Program-made: the position numbers and the translations under genes | Notes under the pieces: model-generated | The model's database searches: none | What the model was told of the DNA's origin: nothing | Seen by the model: the letters and a program-made list of their open reading frames with translations, nothing else | Shown: positions 58,605 to 64,000 of the stretch, piece after piece | Layout of the letters: each line of letters opens with the position of its first letter | Numbering within the stretch: the stretch's first letter is position 1 | Source: Euryodendron excelsum | Taxonomy: Eukaryota; Streptophyta; Magnoliopsida; Ericales; Pentaphylacaceae | Direction: 5' to 3' | Assembly (NCBI GenBank): GCA_033060915.1 | Contig: CM065381.1 | Span: 32,738,336-32,802,335, forward strand | Length of the DNA stretch: 64,000 nt

Positions 58605-60246
58605 AATACTCGATGTAAGGATAAATTAATTTATCAATCTTAATTTTTAATTTTATATTTTAATTTATCTCAACTATTAGAAAAGTATCACTATTAAATA
58701 TGACATGATACTAGTAAATAAACACAAATCATGAAATATACGAACTTTTTTTATATTTAATAAATTTGAATGAATTTAATAGTCAGTAATGGTACTATAA
58801 TAATTATATATTGAGTATAAAATCAATAATATGCTAAGATTATATTAGATTATGTCATAATTTTTAATAAAATTTTTTTTAAAAAAAAAAAGTATAATAC
58901 GTGACCTACACTGTCCAACTCAAAAAATTAAGTATTTCTCATTATGTTTCAAAATTGGACAAAAAATGAATTTTTTTTCATTTATACATGCATGCGGGTA
59001 TTATACGGGAATAAGGCATGTATTTACTAACTAGTGAATGCAATTTATTGAACAATACTACATTCATAATTTTTACAAATTTTATACTAGATTGGCAAAA
59101 TCATATTATTTGGACATTTTTCTCGTAGAATTTCCTTTACACTCTTGTGGATTAAGGAATTGATGATGGAAAGAAAAAAAAAAGAAAAAAGAAAAATGTG
59201 ATGAAAAAAGAAATAAAATAAAAAAATATTTTTATTCTCCTTTCTTTTACTTATTCTTTAATAAATTTGAATTACAAACAAAACATTATTGTGTACAATA
59301 GACAAATCCGGCCAACAACATCTTTAGAAATGCAGCGGAATCATGCACGTTATCTTTACTTTGTGGCTGAATCTCATAGGCAAATCTCCAATTCAAGTGG
59401 GTCAATATTTGGCGGAAGAAAAAGAGAGACTCAGACAGTGGAGTAGCGAGGCATTAAATACTCACCTTTATGTTTTTGCATGCTTATTGCCACGAGCGGA
59501 GCTAGCCTTAGTAGCCTAGGACCAGAGGGGGCGCATGTCTCCTTCAAATATTTGAAATTCTACTTTTATCCTATAGTTTTGAATTTTTGAATTTGTTCTT
59601 TTTGAAAATTTATAAATATTTTTTAAAATTTTAAAATTTTGCTTTTACCCCATAATTATGTATATATTCTCAATTTTTCTCGAGTGTTTGGCATATTTCG
59701 GTGGTCAAGACATTACAAACCTACTCATTTGACGAGAATTAAAATCCCACCAGCCACTTCATTTCCCAATTGTCTTATATAAAAAAACAAATTGTCAATT
59801 TTTCTTCTAAAATATTTATAAATGCCTCTTAAATAGTTATTTTATTTTGAAGACTCCTATTACATATTATATATGTATGTAACCACTGAGTTTGAGTTAA
59901 CATCGATCACAACCAAACTTTTTTTTTTTTTTTGCTGATCAGGTTCTTATGATTTTAATATTTGTTTTATTTTTTTTCTTCACAGTATTTAGTCAAACAT
60001 AATTGTACGCGTGGGAAATACCAAGACGAATAAATCGATATAAAAACAATTTAAAAAAAAAAATAGTTTATCGTCTCGTGATCGTAGTTTATGAATATCT
60101 GGCAACGGAGAAAAAGACAAAAACCAAATCAGAGAGTTGGAATCAGTTCGGTGAGATGAGAGAAATGAGAGTGGGGAGAGAAAATTGGGGTAGGTAGCAT
60201 ACGAAAAGACTTATAAACGCGGATTCACTTCCATTTTGCACATTAA
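58605..60246 (+). other. Gene-free AT-rich region
   Basis: No gene. 59495-59545 (GAGCGGAGCTAGCC ... GAGGGGGCGC) resembles one end of a common short plant repeat; no partner end was seen. Confidence 0.4.
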
Positions 60247-60835
60247 TGACCAGAGGTGGGCGCACACCCATTACTCTACTAATTTCAATAATTTAAAAAT
60301 CTCACTAACCCCTCCATTAATCTAATAACTGAAAAAAAAAATTGTATAAATTATAATTTTATCTACAAAAAAAAGCCTCACGTACCAAAGCCTTGTGTTG
60401 GCTTTATAATAACAATAATAATAATAATAACAAAGTCAAGTGTTGACTTTATAACAATATAGATATAGATATATATTTCATCTCAAAAAGCTTTAAATAC
60501 AAAATTTCAGTGTTTACTTGCTAATAACCAAAGGTGAAGTGTACCCACAATTTTCACTAATCCCATTAATTCAGTAATCCCACAAATCAACTCACTAATC
60601 CACTAATTAAAATTTTTTGTTTAAATTATAATTCTATCCAAAAAGAATTTAACATACCAAACTCTAGTATTTATTTTATAATAACAGAGATAAAATATAT
60701 ATTAGCGGTGAGAGCACAACATGTACGCCCACAACTCTCGCTAATCTCATTAACTTAAAAATCTCACAAACTGAAAAAGTTAATTTGAATTACATTTTTA
60801 TCTTGAAAAAACTTTATATACAAAACTCTAGTGGA
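60247..60835 (+). repeat. Degenerate ~150-240 bp tandem repeat upstream of the exonuclease gene
   Basis: Three diverged units (about 60247-60430, 60528-60690, 60700-60835) and one partial tail (60430-60528) share the order: CACCCA..TCACTAATCCCATTAA, then AATTATAATTTTATC followed by A-runs, then TACCAAA..CTAGTATTTATTTTATAATAACA. An ATA run lies at about 60410-60430. The array ends just before the segment shared with the pseudogene locus. Confidence 0.6.
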
Positions 60836-61110
60836 ACAGCTGAGCGACCGGAATCAACCGCGCCGACCTCGACAGCAGCAAAACCGCGGCCTTTCACACT
60901 ATATGGTCAATTTTGTACACACGCCCCTTGGCCCCTTACAGTACAATGGCTTTGAATTGGCGATCTCATTGCTCTTAAATGACTCCCAGATTCCAAACCT
61001 CCACACATCAATTAATCCAAATTTCTACCCACTCCCACTTCGCTATTCCATAATAGCCTCCTCTTCACCCCCACAAACCCTCTCTCTCTTTGAATCACAG
61101 CGGCATAGCC

Positions 61111-61746
61111 ATGGCTATTAGCATACGATCCTTCGATTTGCCTTACAATTCGTACCAACTATACGACGTAACTTTCTTCGACGACACCGTCAAGACTCTC
61201 GTCACCCACACCCCCTGCATCGTCGACACCTGGATCCCCGACATTGAGCACCTCCACCGCCATCGCCTCCTCAACCTCGTCGTCGGCCTCGACGTCGAGT
61301 GGCGCCCCAACTTCGACCCCGACACCACGAACCAAGTGGCCACGCTCCAGCTCTGCGTCGGCCGCAACTGCCTCATCTTCCAACTCATCTTTGCCCCCGA
61401 AATGCCCCAATCCCTCATGAAATTTCTCAGCGACGAGGACTGCACTTTTGTGGGTGTTGGGATTAACGGCGACGCTGACAAACTGTACCACGACTATGGG
61501 TTGGAAGTGTCGAACACGGTCGATCTTCGGGGGTTGGCGGCGAGAGAGTTGCATGAGAGGCACCTTCGCAATGCGGGGTTGGTGGGGTTATCGAGCGCGG
61601 TTCTCGGAAAGGTGTTTGAGAAGCCTAGAAGGGTCACGCTGAGCGACTGGGACGACGATTGGCTTAGCAATGATCAGATACAGTACGCTTGTGTTGATGC
61701 ATTTGTTTCGTTCGAGATTGGAAGGTGTTTGAATGCTGGAAATTAG
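61111..61746 (+). CDS. WRN-like DEDDy 3'-5' exonuclease domain protein
   Basis: Intact single-exon gene of 211 codons, ATG 61111 in a good context (AGCCATGGC) to TAG 61744-61746. It is a DnaQ-like exonuclease of the Werner-exonuclease type, expected to remove nucleotides from DNA or RNA 3' ends with two metal ions. All five catalytic residues are present: motif I LDVEW (D61, E63), motif II GINGD (D121) and motif III YACVD (Y192, D196). The typical WRN-exo features TLQLCVGRNCLIFQL (residues 78-92), VDLRGLA and the LSDWDDDWLSNDQIQYA helix before motif III are kept. The size equals the stand-alone plant proteins of this family, with no helicase, signal peptide or membrane segment, so a nuclear or cytosolic place is likely. 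The N-terminal ~50 residues match the family's short extension. A pyrimidine-rich CCCTCTCTCTCTT lies about 20 bp upstream of the ATG. Its closest relative here is the broken copy at 26568-27227. Substrate and role are unknown; codons are GC-richer than all surrounding DNA, as in an active gene. Confidence 0.93.
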   Translation: MAISIRSFDLPYNSYQLYDVTFFDDTVKTLVTHTPCIVDTWIPDIEHLHRHRLLNLVVGLDVEWRPNFDPDTTNQVATLQLCVGRNCLIFQLIFAPEMPQSLMKFLSDEDCTFVGVGINGDADKLYHDYGLEVSNTVDLRGLAARELHERHLRNAGLVGLSSAVLGKVFEKPRRVTLSDWDDDWLSNDQIQYACVDAFVSFEIGRCLNAGN

Positions 61747-64000
61747 AAAAAAAAAAATTTATATTATTTTTTTTACTCGAATGTGGATTTGGGATCTGGG
61801 TTTTTGGAGTTTACTCTGTTTGATGAAGATTTGCGGATTGTCCAATGCTGGGTACTACAGTACTTTATGATTAACATCATAGGGCTTATAGTTTATATGC
61901 GTAGGCCCTTTAAGCAGTTCTTAGAAATACGATGTTTGCAAAAGCTTTGCACAGCGTGATTGCCTGAGACCTCCATTCAATAGGAGGGAATAGTAGTTCA
62001 TTTCACTTTCTAGCCGATTTGGGGTAGGTCACTGTCAAATGAAGTAAAAAACAGGGGATCTCGCCTATATAGGACATCACTCCCAGCTTTGAATCCTCTC
62101 AATGCATAAGAATGAAAAACCACCAGCCACCACCCTGCTTTGCCTCCTCATTACCCATTTCAGATCCCTCTCTCCATTACACAAAAACGGTAGCTAATAG
62201 CTCTGCTGCAAATTTCTAAAATTTGATTGCTCTTCTGCATTTCAATGTACACTGTCTGCAGCGGCGGCAACCCTCCGATGGGTTGTCAGCCTAGTTGAAC
62301 ACCACTCTGCCTCGCTCGACCTTTTCGTCCTTATTCTGTGTTGTGTTATATATATAAATATATGTTGCTATGTATGGACTATGGAGTTGATTATGGTGTA
62401 CGTGTAATCACCCACTGGAGGTGGCCTACTCAAAAGAGTCAAAACTAATAATTTTCACAAATGATATATGAAGTGTACTTATTTTAACAAATAAAATCCA
62501 CTATGAACCCAGTAAGTGTTATCACTGAATCTTGTCTTCTCTTTTTGATAAGTGGGTCTTCTCTTTTGCGTCTCAGAGATTGAGAAAAGCCAGTTGGAGG
62601 ACATATTTGTTACATTAACACATTTATAAATCTACGTTTCTGTATACAGGGGCGGATAGAGCATGGGGCGAGTGGGGTAAATTGACCGGCAACTTTCGCC
62701 CATTTTTAAAAAAATTTATATATGTTTATTTTATCGTTATAAATGTAGTATGTTGTTCCCACTCAATTTACAAACTCTTTGCTTTTACTCTTACTAAATT
62801 TACTACTCTGCTAGGAAAAAAAAAATTATGAACACCTGCATTTTTTTAAATGAATTTCACTATAATGGTGTATGTAACTCGCTAACCCATGACACTATGA
62901 TGGTGTACTCTTATGCTCATCCGTCGCTTAGTGTGAAAGTAAAGTTAAAACTTATTAATAACAATTGCTTTCGGCGTAATGATAAGCATTTGATGTTAAA
63001 TCTGAACCAAGTTTTCTCCAAACTTAATTCTCAAAAATTAAGATAGAACTTTTCAACTATTGATCTCTAATTCAGATGTTTCATAATTATGCAAAATTTT
63101 ATTACATACCAAATCAAGAATTAAAAGTATTAAATATAATTAATTAAAAAAAATAATATTATCTGTGACATTCTATTTGAATAATCTTTAGGCTAACAAT
63201 AACCTTTTAGGTAATCTCACGATTCTAGAAATTATTTATTTTGCAGTTACATCCGTCAGTACATCCACAGTCATGAAATAAAATTAAATTCGCTTTGGAA
63301 AATGATTTAAAAGTGGTCTAACGTGAGTGGTGATTTTTTATTTATCACAACTCATTATTTTCTCCGCCTACAAGAATACATTATTTAGAATATTTTTATA
63401 AATTAATGATCTCAATATTACTATTACAAGAGACATTCGAGACAAACTACGAATTATGTATTTTTTCTTAGATATCTTCATTAGAAAGATTTATTTTCAC
63501 GTAATTTTTATTGTGAACTAATTTAAATAATACAAAATTGTACTCATTACTAATTTTAAAATATTATAATTTTAGGTACATTGAACCATAACTTTACAAT
63601 TTTAAGTGCATTCCATAATAATCTTACAAAATATATTTACTTATAATCTTATAACTTTAAATACATTTAATTATAGTGAACTTTTGGAAGGATTATAATC
63701 TTTCAGGCACACGTACTTCTTGAAATTTTTTTTATAATATCAGCAAGTCATTTTCCGTAAGATACTCTATTTTTAAGAAAAATTATTATTTTGGTGTAAT
63801 CGATTTCCTTATGCATGCGACCACATAAAGACATGAACAGTAGAAAATAGAACATTGTACAAGAAAAGCATTTAATTTAAAACTTTTACTCTCTGACAAG
63901 CTAGTTATATGTACTCTTTTGTTTTTAATTTACTGTTGTTCCACTTTGCACATTAAATTTTATAAAAGGATTAAATGCTCTGCAAATTTATTTTACAAAA
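61747..64000 (+). other. 3' flank of the exonuclease gene and AT-rich spacer
   Basis: To about 61965 the sequence still matches the flank of the pseudogene locus (CTGTTTGATGAAGATTTG, GGGTACTAC, CTTATAGT). No clear AATAAA signal follows. 62647-62680 opens AGGGGCGGATAGAGC, like one end of a short plant repeat, without a partner. The remainder to the window end is AT-rich; no gene was recognised. Confidence 0.45.

Noticed and set aside
62640..62820. AGGGGCGGATAGAGC word as a transposon terminus
   Set aside because: No matching inverted end or target duplication could be found nearby; left as a note in the spacer entry.

Overview
The window is nuclear DNA of a flowering plant, most likely a eudicot. 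The evidence is the AT-rich, gene-poor composition, Ty1/copia and Ty3/gypsy LTR retrotransposons of plant type with initiator-Met-tRNA-like primer sites (43143-43157 and about 34133-34145), hAT-like and MITE-like elements, tRNA-derived SINE-like pieces, and one plant-style DEDDy exonuclease gene. No rRNA, tRNA, CRISPR, organelle-derived or bacterial sequence was recognised. Nearly every coding similarity lies in a decayed mobile element.

Layout. (1) 1-13602 is a pile of fragments of one copia family (here Copia-A) in alternating orientation: gag (+), a small inverted gag piece, integrase (+), RNase H and RT (-), gag (+), a short LTR-gag-LTR derivative (-), then RT/RNase H with its 3' LTR (+). 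A 5,036-bp solo-LTR-like element (2538-7573, duplication GCACC) sits in the minus-strand RT. (2) 13603-18788 is AT-rich spacer with a MITE, SINE-like pieces and an 851-bp hAT-like element flanked by ACCAAACAA. (3) 18789-24340 is a non-autonomous LTR element (duplication AAAGT) with no recognisable gag or pol and an unrecognised 140-codon ORF. (4) 26399-27430 is a diverged duplicate of the exonuclease locus containing a pseudogene; copia element Copia-B (27450-34609, minus strand) lies in its 3' flank. (5) 34615-42405 is gene-free, with a 99-bp tandem repeat and an hAT terminus. (6) 42406-58604 is a nested and rearranged stack: pieces of the same long LTR family as 2538-7573, a SIRE-type copia gag-pol fragment, two related 1.3-1.5 kb LTRs, a minus-strand gypsy gag-protease, and a 3.7-kb SIRE-type solo LTR (duplication ACTTA) with three ~1-kb internal repeats, each with its own TATA box. 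(7) 60247-60835 is a degenerate tandem array just upstream of 61111-61746, the only intact recognisable cellular gene, a 211-residue WRN-like 3'-5' exonuclease.

The history read from the sequence is a small exonuclease gene duplicated locally, one copy then losing its reading frame and catalytic residues, while successive retrotransposon insertions, LTR recombination and inversions filled the space around both copies. Apart from the exonuclease and possibly the 20090-20512 ORF, I see no sign that any protein here is made.
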